Source of the DNA: Fervidobacterium pennivorans DSM 9078
GTDB lineage: Bacteria > Thermotogota > Thermotogae > Thermotogales > Fervidobacteriaceae
Length of the DNA stretch: 64,000 bases
Direction: 5' to 3'
NCBI RefSeq assembly: GCF_000235405.2
Contig: NC_017095.1
Coordinates: 62,001-126,000 of the forward strand
Position numbers and translations under genes: made by a program. Under the pieces are notes generated by a model. The model was not told the DNA's origin. It worked only from the letters and a program-made list of their open reading frames with translations, and made no database searches. Shown here piece by piece: positions 48,047-57,360 of this stretch (position 1 is its first letter; each line of letters starts with the position of its first letter).

Positions 48047-48075
48047 TTTGGAAGTTTGTTTGGACATGGTATAAT
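48047..48075 (+). promoter_or_regulatory. Promoter of the polysaccharide locus
   Basis: TTTGGA (48047-48052) and TATAAT (48070-48075) are 17 bases apart, about 50 bases before the export-protein ATG. It is the clearest promoter found for the locus. Confidence 0.7.
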
Positions 48076-48126
48076 CTAATGGTATAGTAGTTTAAAATTA
48101 AACATAAAAAGGGGTGTACACAAGGC

Positions 48127-51100
48127 ATGAAAAAAGTCTTCATTGGTACAATCTTACTGCTCACACTAACTACTATTTTTGCCTACGCCGTTCGGGTAGG
48201 AGATACTATTGCCATCGAAGTTTTTGGTCAGCCTCAGTTCAGTAGGACGGTTAAGGTAGCTTTTGATGGAACGATCCCTTATCCATACGCCGGGAATGTG
48301 AAAGTTGTGGGATTCACTACAGACCAAATCAAATCGATAATCGAACAGACAGTGCGCAGGTTTATAAAAGACCCCGTTGTTACCGTTTACGTTGTCGACT
48401 ACGGACCTATGTACGTATACCTCCAAGGAGCTATCAACCGTATATTTGATATTTCGAACTACAAAGAAGTCACTCTAACCCAGCTGTTCGCACTCTTGGG
48501 GCTATCCCCGTCGTCTGAGATAGACTTTGAAACAATTCAACTGAGACGAGCAGGAAAAACGCAAACGCTGAATATGCTTTCGTATTTTTACGATGGGACC
48601 ATCACAGACGACCCGAAGCTCCAAGAAGGTGACGTAATTTACTTCCCGCCTTTGAAATATAGCCAAACAATCCAAGTCAGCGGTGCTTACACTTACATTG
48701 GCAGATACGAGCCTGGCATGACTTTAAAAACATTAATTTTACGCCTCGGAACACTTGATAAAGAAAAAGCGGTCCTCGAAAGTTCATACCTTACGGTTTC
48801 AGGAAAGACAATAGTTGTAAACCTCGAGGATGTTATTAGTGGAAAAATCGATTACCCAATTTTGTCTGGTTCATCACTATACATCCCAAAGCGTGAAGAA
48901 CGATTCATTTACGTTGTTGGCTTTGTGCCTTCTCCTGGTCCAAAAACTTTCCTTTCAACAGAACCTCTAACTCTTGCATACGCACTTGCCAAATCTGGTG
49001 GCATCTCTCCAGATAACGAAAAATGGATAGAAAAAATCACAATAACAACCCCTGATGGGAAAACACGAGAATACAAACCAGATATCATTAAATCATCAGA
49101 AAATCTCCTGTTGCAAACGGGTTCTATCGTGAACGTTGTAAAGTACCCAGAATTTAAAGTATACCTAACAGGAGATTTCTCTACAGGTGTGATTGTCTTT
49201 GAACCAACTGAACCAAAGACACTTAAAACATTACTTACGAAAGTAGGTGGCTTAAAGACAGACCAGCTCAAATGGATAGAATGGATAAAGATAAATAACA
49301 AACTTGTGGACCTGGCAAAGCTCGATGATTACACACTTTCAAACAACGACAGTGTCGAAATCAAGAAATACCCAGAATTCAGAGTGTATGTCACAGGTGA
49401 TTACAAACCGGGCATAGTATCATTCGAACCAGATGAACCAAAGACACTCGAAGGGCTGTTGACAAAACTTGGTGGAATACCAGTAAATGAACAAAAATGG
49501 ATAGAGAGTGTAACGATAAATGGACAACCAGCTGACATATCGAAAGCTGCAAGCTATATGTTGAACAATGGTGATAAGGTAGAGATAAGAAGGTATGCGG
49601 AATTTAAAATCTACCTCAGTGGAGACTTTGAAACTGGAGTAATCAACTTCGAACCACAAGAGCCAAAGACATTGAAGACATTACTTACAAAGATAGGTGG
49701 CCTAAAAACAGACCAGCTCAAATGGATAGAGAGTATAAAGATAAACGATAAGGCGATAGAATTAAGCAAACTTGAAACCTACACGTTGAGAAATGGAGAT
49801 AGTGTAGAGATAAAGAAATACCCGGAATTTTACGCTTACGTCCAAGGTTATGCAAATGCAAAAGGAAAAATTGTATTTGAACCACAGGAACCAAAGACAC
49901 TAAAAACCCTTATTAACAAAATCGGACTCACATCGCCAGATGTAGAAAATGAAGGTCAAGCAATAATTAATAACGCCACGGCTGTTGCACTCAAAGATGT
50001 TGTTTACTCTAATAAAGATGTTCCGCTTTCACTCGGTGATACCGTTCTTATTTCATACGAGCCGTTCTTAGTTTACGTAACAGGTTCTGGCATGCCCGGT
50101 GTTGTTCAATTGTCTTACTATGAGCCAAAAACTCTTAGCTACATCTTCAAAAAGCTTGTTAACACGCCCGAAAACATCGAACAGGTTACACTTGTACGCA
50201 ATGGAAAAGAAACCGTCTATTCACCAAACGACTTACTCTACGGACTCAAAGACTCAGTAATTGAAAGAAACGACACTGTTGTCTTCAAACAAGCACACGT
50301 CAACGCCGTCTACCTTATTGGCGATGTCTCTTCATATGTCTCGTTTGCACTCAACGAACCGATAACAATCCAAAGAATTCTTGCTAAGGTTGGCTTGAGT
50401 GATTTTAGAAGAATCGAAAGCATAACCCTTGATGGGACAAATGTGAACTTCACATCCGATATATCAATACCAAAAGGTGCAATTCTTAACGTCCAACTCA
50501 AGAAGCCAGTCTTTGTAACGGCAATGGGATATATCAGAAACACCGGCAGAGTGCAATTTGATTACTACGAAACACCTGATTTAAAAACACTCTTTGCCAA
50601 ACTCGGTGGACTCATAGTTGGACCGGAAAATTACTACGCATCTGACAAAGTACTCGTAATACGTGAAGGAAAATTAATAGGACAGTTCGATGCGGAAAAT
50701 ATCTTCAAAGGCATAGAAAACGCGGAACTTAAAGATGGCGACTTCGTCTATGTAACCCAAAAAGACCCGAACCAAGTCTATGTCTTTGGTAAAGGCGTTC
50801 CAAACGGATTATTCAAATTCACACAAGGTGAAGAATTCGACCTTAGAACGCTTATCGGCAAGCTGGGCGGAATTAAAGAAGGCGTTAGCAGAAAACTGAC
50901 AATCGTCACTGGTGATAAGGTCGAAAGCATCAAATGGGACGAATATACAAACTTCAAACTTACAAGCAATAGTATCATTCTCTTCGATGTAGACAAAGAA
51001 AACTATGTCTACATCATCCGTCAAGACGGAAGACCAGATATGATATACACAGACAAACCAACAACCCTTTACGAAATACTCACCAAAGTAGGAATCGACA

Positions 51101-51573
51101 AAAATTACAGAAAAATTGAACTCACACGCGGAACAGAGAAACAAACACTTGAACTCAAAGACCTTGCTCAAGCAAGAGGATATAATGTTTATCCAGGAGA
51201 TATTGTCAGAGTGCTCGACGTTTTGCAGAACTACGCCTTCGTGTTTGGCGAAGTTAATCAGCCTGGTATAATTAAGCTGACTGAAGGAATGACCGTACTA
51301 CAAGCAATACTCCTATCAGGTTCATTTACTCAAAAAGCGGCACCATCGAGCGTGTGGCTTTACAAAGGTGGAGTTGAAGGTAAACCGATACAAGTAGACC
51401 TCTCCGCCACAGTTTCTGGAGGAGTAATCAAGTTTAACCCTGTTGTTGAGAATGGGGATATCATATTTGTACCGTCTGATCCTTGGAGAAGTGCTCTCGA
51501 TTGGTTGCCTGTTATTACGAGCTTATTGGGATTTTACACGTACACAACTAATTTGTTCGGCGGCAGCAAGTGA
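48127..51573 (+). CDS. Giant multi-SLBB polysaccharide export protein (Wza-like)
   Basis: 1148 residues; normal Wza-type exporters have about 360-400. A signal peptide (LLLTLTTIFAYA) is followed by the polysaccharide-export domain (VRVGDTIAIEVFGQPQFSRTV, about 22-95) and then about 13 SLBB-like units of 72-85 residues. Each unit has a strand (VYVTGD-like), an EPKTL or similar turn, and a helix ending in LLTKxGG. Units four to six are exactly 75 residues long. The C-terminus is hydrophobic (WLPVITSLLGFYTYTTNLF), perhaps an outer-membrane helix. Start ATG after AAAGGGGTGTACACAAGGC. It should span the periplasm and outer sheath as the export channel. No lipobox is seen, unlike many Wza proteins. 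Confidence 0.87.
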   Translation: MKKVFIGTILLLTLTTIFAYAVRVGDTIAIEVFGQPQFSRTVKVAFDGTIPYPYAGNVKVVGFTTDQIKSIIEQTVRRFIKDPVVTVYVVDYGPMYVYLQGAINRIFDISNYKEVTLTQLFALLGLSPSSEIDFETIQLRRAGKTQTLNMLSYFYDGTITDDPKLQEGDVIYFPPLKYSQTIQVSGAYTYIGRYEPGMTLKTLILRLGTLDKEKAVLESSYLTVSGKTIVVNLEDVISGKIDYPILSGSSLYIPKREERFIYVVGFVPSPGPKTFLSTEPLTLAYALAKSGGISPDNEKWIEKITITTPDGKTREYKPDIIKSSENLLLQTGSIVNVVKYPEFKVYLTGDFSTGVIVFEPTEPKTLKTLLTKVGGLKTDQLKWIEWIKINNKLVDLAKLDDYTLSNNDSVEIKKYPEFRVYVTGDYKPGIVSFEPDEPKTLEGLLTKLGGIPVNEQKWIESVTINGQPADISKAASYMLNNGDKVEIRRYAEFKIYLSGDFETGVINFEPQEPKTLKTLLTKIGGLKTDQLKWIESIKINDKAIELSKLETYTLRNGDSVEIKKYPEFYAYVQGYANAKGKIVFEPQEPKTLKTLINKIGLTSPDVENEGQAIINNATAVALKDVVYSNKDVPLSLGDTVLISYEPFLVYVTGSGMPGVVQLSYYEPKTLSYIFKKLVNTPENIEQVTLVRNGKETVYSPNDLLYGLKDSVIERNDTVVFKQAHVNAVYLIGDVSSYVSFALNEPITIQRILAKVGLSDFRRIESITLDGTNVNFTSDISIPKGAILNVQLKKPVFVTAMGYIRNTGRVQFDYYETPDLKTLFAKLGGLIVGPENYYASDKVLVIREGKLIGQFDAENIFKGIENAELKDGDFVYVTQKDPNQVYVFGKGVPNGLFKFTQGEEFDLRTLIGKLGGIKEGVSRKLTIVTGDKVESIKWDEYTNFKLTSNSIILFDVDKENYVYIIRQDGRPDMIYTDKPTTLYEILTKVGIDKNYRKIELTRGTEKQTLELKDLAQARGYNVYPGDIVRVLDVLQNYAFVFGEVNQPGIIKLTEGMTVLQAILLSGSFTQKAAPSSVWLYKGGVEGKPIQVDLSATVSGGVIKFNPVVENGDIIFVPSDPWRSALDWLPVITSLLGFYTYTTNLFGGSK
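49150..49824 (+). repeat. Tandem 225-bp repeats (75-residue SLBB units)
   Basis: Three units start at 49150, 49375 and 49600, each opening with the codons GAATTT or GAATTC, and a diverged fourth begins at 49825. The period is exactly 225 bp. Units one and three encode proteins alike at about 59 of 75 positions by eye (both have KTLKTLLTK and GGLKTDQLKWIE), and the DNA of this part is very similar, pointing to a fairly recent duplication in a two-unit step of 450 bp. Confidence 0.9.
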
Positions 51574-51618
51574 TGAAAAACCAAATGATTTATAAATGGA
51601 CAAAGGAGGAAACCTAAT

Positions 51619-53640
51619 ATGGAAGCAAGAGAGCTGCAACAAGATGTCGTTAACGATGAAATAACACTGAGCGATATAATCCAAATACTCAAAAGACGAA
51701 AATGGCTTTTAATTGCAACATTTGTTATCACGGTTGCACTAACTCTTGTCTACTTATTTTTCATTGCAGCACCTACATACGAAATAACTGCAACGATAAA
51801 GCTTCCAAAATCTTCGGGAATGAGCCTTTCTGGTGCGGCAGCACTCGTGCTGGGAGGTTCAACAACCTCTCCAGCTGTTGATGAGCAGATAGAAATAATC
51901 AAGAGCAGAAAAGTTCTTGGGAATGTTGTAAAAGAGCTAAACTTACTGGATTACTTCAAAAACAAGGCAAAGAATCCTGAAAAAGTTGAATTAACAGAAA
52001 ACCAGGTTATTAATATGCTCGCTAAAGACATAGTAACTGCAACATCTAAGAAGAATACATCACTTATCAGTCTTACAGTCGCCCTTGACGACAAAGAACT
52101 TGGTTACAAAATCGCACAATCGGTTATAAAGAACTACATCGAAGTTGCAAAAGAACTCAACAAGGATGAAAATTCGTACCTGTATGATTTTGTAAGGCAG
52201 CAACTACCTATAGTTGAAAAAGAACTTGCCGAAGTAGAAGCCAAGCTTCAGGAATTCCAAAAGACAAAATCGCTCATGCCAACGAAAGAAATAGAACAGT
52301 TGATCCAAAGCTATAGTGACATAACAAAACAAATTGTTGACACACAGCTTGCAATTCAATCGGCAGAGGCTCAAATAGCGGAGCTAAACAAAAGGATTTC
52401 GGAAGTAAAAGGACTGGCAAAAGCACAGTCATACACACCAACCAGTGACCAACTTGAAGAATTAAAAAAGGAACTATCTCAACTTGAAATTCAACGCAGT
52501 TCTTTACTTTTGAAATACACAGAAGAAGCAGAACCTGTGAAAGATGTTGAAAAACAAATAGAAGTTATTAAGAAGATGATAAATGACGAGCTAAACAGAA
52601 TAACATCAGCAAAAGTTGAAGCTCAAGACCCTGTGCTCAGTGAACTTTACGCTTCGCTTTCAAAAGCAATCACAGAAAAAGAAAGCCTAAAAGCTGCGCT
52701 CCAAGGACTTCAAAAGACAAAAAATGACCTTGACAACCAACTTTCAAAGTACCCAGAAATCCAACGTGAATATGTTGCCTTGCAAAGAGATTTCACTGTC
52801 AAACAACAGACATATACAGCTCTTAAAGCCAAGGAGGAAGAACTCCGCCTTTCAACTGCTGGAATGAACTTCAACGTACCTGTTGTTATCGATGAACCAT
52901 ACATTCCAGAAAAACCCGCCAAGCCAAATAAAAAACTAATGCTTGCTGTTAGCGGGGTTCTTGGTATTTTTCTTGGTATTCTTGTTGCCTTTTTACGAGA
53001 AGCAACAGACCAAAGAATTCTCGATAAATACCAACTTACCGCCATCACTGGAGTTATACCAACCGAATTCAAACTACCATTTGATAGTGCAAAGAACACT
53101 GAAGCAATGAAAGAGTTGTACGTAAAACTCTTTGGCAATAACTTTTCACATGAAGAATCAAATAAAACTGCCAAAATGATCCATATCACATCGGTAGGAA
53201 GAATAACTGAGAAAAACAGCATCAGCTACGAGCTTTCAAAATTTTTCTCCGCACTCGGTAAGAGAACCTTAATTATAGATACCACCGGTGATTTTAGTGA
53301 TCTCATCGATAAATCAAAAGCACTATCTTTTGCTCAATTCATTTCACAAAGCGACTTAGCTCAGTACAAGGACACGCTGTCTTTTGTTATCAAGAGCAAA
53401 GATGACGAACCTTATGCATTTTTCAATGAAACCTTCTTAGAGAAGGTCAATTTACTTAAGGATACAATGGATGCAATAATGATAATTACACCAGACTCTG
53501 ATTCTGCTGAAGCAAAGTATTTCGAAGATATCGCAAACAGTTCTGTTGTTGTTATAAAACCAAGCATTTCAGAAAAACCAAAGTTGCTCTTTGGTAGTTT
53601 ATTCAAAAACGTCCACTTCGTTTGGATTGACAAGAAATAG
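51619..53640 (+). CDS. Wzc-like chain-length protein with degenerate kinase domain
   Basis: 673 residues. The N-terminal Wzz domain has two transmembrane helices (about 31-52 and 441-461), with a long periplasmic coiled coil between (about 180-420) and the usual proline segment before helix two (PYIPEKPAKPNKK). The cytoplasmic part (about 470-673) has the BY-kinase fold order, but the Walker A region reads TSVGRITEKNSISYELSKFF, with no GxxGKS/T, and the A-prime region reads LIIDTTGDF instead of LLIDxDxR. There is no tyrosine-rich tail. So chain-length control is likely, kinase activity unlikely. ATG follows AAAGGAGGAAACCTAAT. It follows the export gene by 45 bases. Confidence 0.87.
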   Translation: MEARELQQDVVNDEITLSDIIQILKRRKWLLIATFVITVALTLVYLFFIAAPTYEITATIKLPKSSGMSLSGAAALVLGGSTTSPAVDEQIEIIKSRKVLGNVVKELNLLDYFKNKAKNPEKVELTENQVINMLAKDIVTATSKKNTSLISLTVALDDKELGYKIAQSVIKNYIEVAKELNKDENSYLYDFVRQQLPIVEKELAEVEAKLQEFQKTKSLMPTKEIEQLIQSYSDITKQIVDTQLAIQSAEAQIAELNKRISEVKGLAKAQSYTPTSDQLEELKKELSQLEIQRSSLLLKYTEEAEPVKDVEKQIEVIKKMINDELNRITSAKVEAQDPVLSELYASLSKAITEKESLKAALQGLQKTKNDLDNQLSKYPEIQREYVALQRDFTVKQQTYTALKAKEEELRLSTAGMNFNVPVVIDEPYIPEKPAKPNKKLMLAVSGVLGIFLGILVAFLREATDQRILDKYQLTAITGVIPTEFKLPFDSAKNTEAMKELYVKLFGNNFSHEESNKTAKMIHITSVGRITEKNSISYELSKFFSALGKRTLIIDTTGDFSDLIDKSKALSFAQFISQSDLAQYKDTLSFVIKSKDDEPYAFFNETFLEKVNLLKDTMDAIMIITPDSDSAEAKYFEDIANSSVVVIKPSISEKPKLLFGSLFKNVHFVWIDKK

Positions 53641-53772
53641 AAAAATTTTTGAAATTCGGGAGAAAAATTAATGATTAAAAATGGTAGTAAAATATAACTG
53701 ATGAACGGAATATCATCAAAGAAAGTCTAAATTAATGAAAAGAGTTAAATCATTGGAATTGGGGGGGCTTTC

Positions 53773-55008
53773 TTGAGCCTGCAGTTTATAGCAAATTACG
53801 TCATTTTAGCAACATCTGGGTTACTTGTGACCAAAAACTACTATATGTCCCTTTTATACCCATTTTTAATTATCACAACTTTGTATGCTTTTAAATTCTA
53901 TGAATACTCAGACGACTTAAACGAGGCGCTCTCAAGAAGTATTTTTGGAATTACTATTGGTTCGCTCTTTCTTTTCGCATTCTGTAAGCTCTTTGATATA
54001 CAATTTTTCACAAAAAAACTTATGCTTATATTACTTATCTTCATTTTCATCCTCCCATTTCTCAATTACATATTATCAAAAATATCATCGAAGACAATTA
54101 AGCCAATTCGCTATCTTGTGGTTGGAAGAAAATCAGAAATTTATAGCATTCTTAAGGAAATCGAAGAAAAATCAAAGGGAAAGTATCAATTTGTAGAATA
54201 CATTAACCCATCACCGGTGACATTCAAAGAGAAAATAGCACAATACGATAATGTTCTCATAACAGACCCGCAACTTGAAAAAGAAATCGGAAACGAACTG
54301 GAGCAAATTAGGCAAACTCACAAAATCGAATATCTTCCAAACTTAGCAGAAATGGTTTTAAAACGCATCCCTCTTGAAGTTATGCAAAAATTCGAAGAAT
54401 ACTACAAAGTTTACTTTGACAACATCAAAGAATCTCCGGCAAAAAGAGTAATGGACATATTCTTTTCACTCATCGGGCTGGTTGTGTATTCGCCAGTGAT
54501 ATTGATATCGGCGATATGGATATTCCTCGAAGATGGAAAACCAATTTTATTCAAGCAACAAAGGGTTGGCAAGAACGAGAAAATATTCGAAATAGTCAAA
54601 CTTCGTTCATTAAGAAATACTAAGATAGATGTAAGCAATCCAAATAAGGATATTGAACAGAGAGCTCTAAAAATAGGTAAGTTCATAAGAAAAACAAGAA
54701 TAGACGAATCAATACAGTTCTGGCTTATTCTAAAAGGTGACATGAGTCTTGTGGGGCCAAGACCAGAAATGGTTGAATATCACGAAATGATGAAACCACA
54801 CATACCGTATTATACATATCGTCTCTTGGTAAAGCCGGGTCTAACTGGCTGGGCACAGATTAATTACAAGCATTCGTCGACATTGGAAGAATACAAAATA
54901 AAGACGGAGTATGATTTGTACTACGTCAAGAATCGAAGTATCTTTCTGGATTTGAGAATAATTCTGCAAACTTTGGAAAGATTGGTGTTCAAAGATGGAG
55001 CTAGATAA
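53773..55008 (+). CDS. Initiating phosphoglycosyltransferase (polyprenyl phosphate sugar transferase)
   Basis: 411 residues. About four N-terminal helices, a middle domain (about 110-200), then a C-terminal WbaP/ExoY-type domain: AKRVMDIFFSLIGL re-entrant membrane helix, KQQRVGKNEKIFEIVKLRSL, and DMSLVGPRPEMVEYHE with KPGLTGWAQINYKHS. It transfers a sugar phosphate to undecaprenyl phosphate and so starts the repeat unit. The start is TTG after GGGGGGGCTTTC. A 132-base gap precedes it; no convincing promoter is seen there. The sugar is unknown; the neighbouring pathway suggests an amino-deoxy sugar. Confidence 0.92.
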   Translation: MSLQFIANYVILATSGLLVTKNYYMSLLYPFLIITTLYAFKFYEYSDDLNEALSRSIFGITIGSLFLFAFCKLFDIQFFTKKLMLILLIFIFILPFLNYILSKISSKTIKPIRYLVVGRKSEIYSILKEIEEKSKGKYQFVEYINPSPVTFKEKIAQYDNVLITDPQLEKEIGNELEQIRQTHKIEYLPNLAEMVLKRIPLEVMQKFEEYYKVYFDNIKESPAKRVMDIFFSLIGLVVYSPVILISAIWIFLEDGKPILFKQQRVGKNEKIFEIVKLRSLRNTKIDVSNPNKDIEQRALKIGKFIRKTRIDESIQFWLILKGDMSLVGPRPEMVEYHEMMKPHIPYYTYRLLVKPGLTGWAQINYKHSSTLEEYKIKTEYDLYYVKNRSIFLDLRIILQTLERLVFKDGAR

Positions 55009-55057
55009 CAGACTAAGGTTTATTTTACCCTACATAGCTTGGTGAGGTGGCTTTGTT

Positions 55058-56287
55058 TTGGCAAAGCACATACTTATAATTGCTCAAGTTTTCTACCCAG
55101 AGCAGTACAGAGTTAATGACTTAGTGGCTGAGTGGACAAAAAGGGGTTACAAAGTTTCAGTTCTTACCGGCATCCCAAATTATCCAGAAGGCAAGTTCTA
55201 TAAAGGATACGGTTTTTTTAAAAGGCGTCATGAATATTACAAAGGAGCAGAGATTTACAGAATTCCAATAATCCCCAGGGGAAGAAATTTTTTTACATTA
55301 TCGCTTAATTACCTTTCTTTTGCATTATCTGGAATTATTTGGTCTCTGTTTGCAAGATTAAGAGCAGATATAGTTTTCGTGTATGCTGGTTCACCGATAA
55401 CTCAAGCCTTGCCAGGAATAGTATATGCCAAAAGGCGGAAGATTCCGTGTTTTTTATATGTTTTGGATCTATGGCCCGAAAACGTAGTCGCTGTCACAGG
55501 TGTCAAAAATCGGGTTTTTGTGGGAGTGATTAAGAAGCTGGTGAGTTATATATACAAAAACTGCACAAAAATCTTTGTCCCATCAAAGGCTTTTATTGAA
55601 AGCATATTAGAAAACGGTGGAACAAAGGAAAAATTAGTTTATTGGCCACAATATGCAGAGGATTTCTATAGACCGCTAAGTGAATGTAGTTACGGCTCTT
55701 ACATACCTCAAGACCGTTTCAATATTGTATACGCTGGCAACATTGGATACGCCCAAGGATTGGATATTTTAGTAGAAGCCGCAAAAAATCTGAAAAGAAT
55801 AGGTGCACCGGTTAGATTTAACATGGTTGGAGATGGAAGTTATAAGGAAGAGCTCATAAGGAAAATTCAGGAAGAACAAGTCGAGGATTTTTTCAACTTT
55901 CTTGGAAAGCAACCAGCCGAAAAAGTCCCGGAAATGATAGCATGTTGTGATGCGACATTGTTAGTTTTACGTGACAACCCAGTTTATGAAAAATACATTC
56001 CGGCTAAACTCCAAACATATTTGGCATGTGGAAAGCCAGTAATCGTATCAGCAAATGGTGAAGCGATGAACATAGTGCGAGACGCACAGGCTGGAGTTGT
56101 CTGTCCCGCCGGAGATGTGGAATGCTTGACGCAGGCAATACTATACTTGGCAAGTACTCAAAAAGGGACTTTGGAAAAAATGGGGGAAAACGCCCTTAGA
56201 TATTCCAAAAAACATTTTGACAAAAATAAGTTGCTGTATTTAATGGATGAATATATCAAGGATGCGATTGCGGAGGTGAGGAAATGA
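55058..56287 (+). CDS. Glycosyltransferase family 4, WbuB-like
   Basis: 409 residues, GT-B fold without membrane helices. Family marks are FYPEQYRVNDLVAEWTKRGY near the start and IPNYPEGKFYKGY, then LDLWPEN, and in the C-terminal half VYAGNIGYAQGLDILVEAA and ETYLACGKPV-like KLQTYLACGKPVIVSANGEA. It resembles WbuB, a fucosamine transferase. That fits the adjacent genes for UDP-L-FucNAc. The start is TTG after GAGGTGGCTTTGTT; ATG is not available nearby. The stop overlaps capE by four bases. Confidence 0.88.
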   Translation: MAKHILIIAQVFYPEQYRVNDLVAEWTKRGYKVSVLTGIPNYPEGKFYKGYGFFKRRHEYYKGAEIYRIPIIPRGRNFFTLSLNYLSFALSGIIWSLFARLRADIVFVYAGSPITQALPGIVYAKRRKIPCFLYVLDLWPENVVAVTGVKNRVFVGVIKKLVSYIYKNCTKIFVPSKAFIESILENGGTKEKLVYWPQYAEDFYRPLSECSYGSYIPQDRFNIVYAGNIGYAQGLDILVEAAKNLKRIGAPVRFNMVGDGSYKEELIRKIQEEQVEDFFNFLGKQPAEKVPEMIACCDATLLVLRDNPVYEKYIPAKLQTYLACGKPVIVSANGEAMNIVRDAQAGVVCPAGDVECLTQAILYLASTQKGTLEKMGENALRYSKKHFDKNKLLYLMDEYIKDAIAEVRK

Positions 56288-57345
56288 GTATCTTTACTGG
56301 GAAGACCCTTCTCATCACAGGGGGAACTGGAACTTTTGGAAATGCTGTACTTAGAAGATTTCTCAATACTGATATAGGAGAGATAAGAATATTCTCACGC
56401 GATGAAAAGAAACAGGATGATATGCGAAAGCTTTACAAAAATGACAAGATCAAGTTTTACATAGGGGACGTTCGAGATTTACAGAGTGTTCGTAATGTAA
56501 TGCCTGGGGTAGATTTTGTGTTCCATGCAGCAGCTTTAAAACAGGTACCCAGCTGTGAGTTTTTTCCACTTGAAGCAGTAAAAACAAATGTAATTGGCAC
56601 GGATAACGTTCTCACCGCTGCAATAGAATTTGGTGTAAAGAAAGTTGTATGTCTTTCGACTGATAAAGCACCTTATCCTGTCAATGCGATGGGCATGACA
56701 AAGGCTCTTATGGAAAAAGTGGTACAAGCAAAATCGAGAACGGTGCCCCCCGATAAAACCACGATGTGTATTACACGTTATGGAAACGTTATGGCCTCAA
56801 GAGGGTCTGTTATTCCTTTGTTTGTTCACCAAATTAAAACAGGTCAACCCTTAACAGTAACACACCCTGAGATGACAAGATTTCTCATGAGCATAGACGA
56901 AGCGGTAGACCTTGTTTTGTACGCAATGGAGAATGGAAAAAGTGGAGACATCTTAGTCCAAAAGGCTCCAGCTGCACGCGTAGGAGATTTAGCTCAGGCT
57001 ATAAAAGAATTGTTTGAAGCAGACAACGAAATCAAAATAATTGGCATTCGGCATGGGGAAAGAATGCATGAAATTCTTCTCACCAAGGAAGAACGCACAA
57101 TTGCAGAGGACCTTGGCAATTTCTTCAGAGTACCAACTGATACAAGAGACCTAAACTATGACAAATACTTCGTTGAAGGCGATCTTAGGGTAGAAAATGT
57201 TCAACCTTATGCTTCAAACAATACAACAATCTTAAACATAGACCAAATCAAAGAAAAGCTCTTGTCTCTTGAATACATACAAGAAGAACTGGCTGAGTAC
57301 AAGAAAGAAAAAACAAGAATTTTTCAAATAGAAAAATTCGTATAG
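56284..57345 (+). CDS. capE: UDP-GlcNAc 4,6-dehydratase/5-epimerase (CapE/FnlA/WbjB)
   Basis: 353 residues. First enzyme of UDP-L-FucNAc synthesis. The NAD site is TLLITGGTGTFGNAVLRRF, the catalytic segment STDKAPYPVNAMGMTKALME has Met where other SDRs have Tyr (normal for this family), and YGNVMASRGSVIPLF and HPEMTRFLMSIDEAVDLVLYA are typical. The C-terminal part has ITKEE-like LTKEERTIAEDLGNFFRVP. Followed by capF and the wecB-type gene, the usual order of the pathway. The start ATG overlaps the previous gene (ATGA). Confidence 0.94.
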   Translation: MSIFTGKTLLITGGTGTFGNAVLRRFLNTDIGEIRIFSRDEKKQDDMRKLYKNDKIKFYIGDVRDLQSVRNVMPGVDFVFHAAALKQVPSCEFFPLEAVKTNVIGTDNVLTAAIEFGVKKVVCLSTDKAPYPVNAMGMTKALMEKVVQAKSRTVPPDKTTMCITRYGNVMASRGSVIPLFVHQIKTGQPLTVTHPEMTRFLMSIDEAVDLVLYAMENGKSGDILVQKAPAARVGDLAQAIKELFEADNEIKIIGIRHGERMHEILLTKEERTIAEDLGNFFRVPTDTRDLNYDKYFVEGDLRVENVQPYASNNTTILNIDQIKEKLLSLEYIQEELAEYKKEKTRIFQIEKFV

Positions 57346-57360
57346 TGAGGGTTGATTGGA

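Noticed and set aside
49150-49824. Regular repeats considered as a CRISPR array or satellite
   Set aside because: The 225-bp units are coding, in frame and without constant short repeats and unique spacers.
52710-53222. 170-codon open frame on the minus strand
   Set aside because: Opposite the Wzc-like gene; the sequence is a codon shadow with no recognisable domain.
53080-53640. Active BY-kinase annotation for the Wzc-like protein
   Set aside because: No Walker A, altered A-prime and no tyrosine cluster; the call was limited to chain-length control.
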